A DNA stretch of 53,063 nucleotides from Burkholderiaceae bacterium (lineage in GTDB: Bacteria; Pseudomonadota; Gammaproteobacteria; Burkholderiales; Burkholderiaceae_C): positions 1 through 53,063 of the forward strand of contig JAFEHU010000053.1 of NCBI GenBank assembly GCA_017848435.1, in the 5' to 3' direction. Positions 53,061 through 53,063 of the stretch are shown piece after piece. Under the pieces are notes generated by a model. It was given only the letters and a program-made list of their open reading frames with translations. It had not been told where the DNA came from and searched no databases. Numbering within the stretch: position 1 is the stretch's first letter; every line of letters begins with the position of its first letter. A program made the position numbers and the translations under genes.

Positions 53061-53063
53061 GGG

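Overview
The window looks like the chromosome of a betaproteobacterium of the order Burkholderiales, most likely Comamonadaceae (Rhodoferax, Hydrogenophaga or Polaromonas type). Reasons: high GC with GC-ending codons, a fused isobutyryl-CoA mutase, a polyhydroxyalkanoate-system protein, a wax-ester/DGAT acyltransferase, DUF6352 and DUF6600 family proteins, and short intergenic repeats of a kind I associate with that family. The genus is inference.

Positions 1 to about 19800 form an accessory island. It opens with the end of an IS21-type element that cuts into a LA2681-type HEPN gene. That gene starts a tightly packed three-gene unit (83-3713) whose other two members I do not recognise. Next comes a four-gene operon, 3853-9905: a winged-helix regulator, a nucleotidyltransferase (an AbiE-like type IV toxin-antitoxin arrangement), then HamA (DUF1837 nuclease) and HamB (helicase), which together are the Hachiman anti-phage system. 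Its promoter region holds a consensus LexA/SOS box and a perfect 11-bp inverted repeat. A 1385-aa NACHT-type NTPase with a C-terminal PD-(D/E)xK nuclease motif follows (10006-14163). Then come a structured non-coding stretch ending in a terminator (a possible small RNA), a truncated tyrosine integrase, an IS2-like remnant, a complete IS407-group IS3 element (15641-16879), a divergent tyrosine recombinase with a small partner gene, and about 700 bp of empty DNA up to the chromosomal junction.

Positions 19812-53060 are ordinary chromosome. Lipid and acyl-CoA metabolism dominates: M20 amidohydrolase, lipoprotein aminopeptidase, PHA-system protein, CaiB-type CoA transferase, acyl-CoA-binding protein, WS/DGAT; then pantothenate kinase (coaX), a rhodanese, a complete TRAP transporter (DctP, DctQ, and an unusually long DctM), PPK2 and CorA. 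An AraC regulator diverges from a two-gene operon of fused isobutyryl-CoA mutase (icmF) and an acyl-CoA synthetase. The remainder holds a DUF6352 protein, a DUF6600/FecR-like protein with a hexanucleotide repeat, phosphatidylserine decarboxylase, a class III aminotransferase, an Mpo1-like membrane protein, a glycosyltransferase, LplT, UDP-glucose dehydrogenase, a patatin phospholipase, an orphan HigA antitoxin, a PNPOx-fold protein and a glutathione S-transferase.

The most interesting part is the defence cluster: an apparently SOS-linked regulator and nucleotidyltransferase transcribed with Hachiman, a large NACHT-nuclease directly behind it, and a HEPN-led three-gene unit of unknown function in front of it. 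A second notable observation is a 65-bp repeat found in the same orientation in three gaps between convergent genes, with a probable fourth copy inside a coding sequence.
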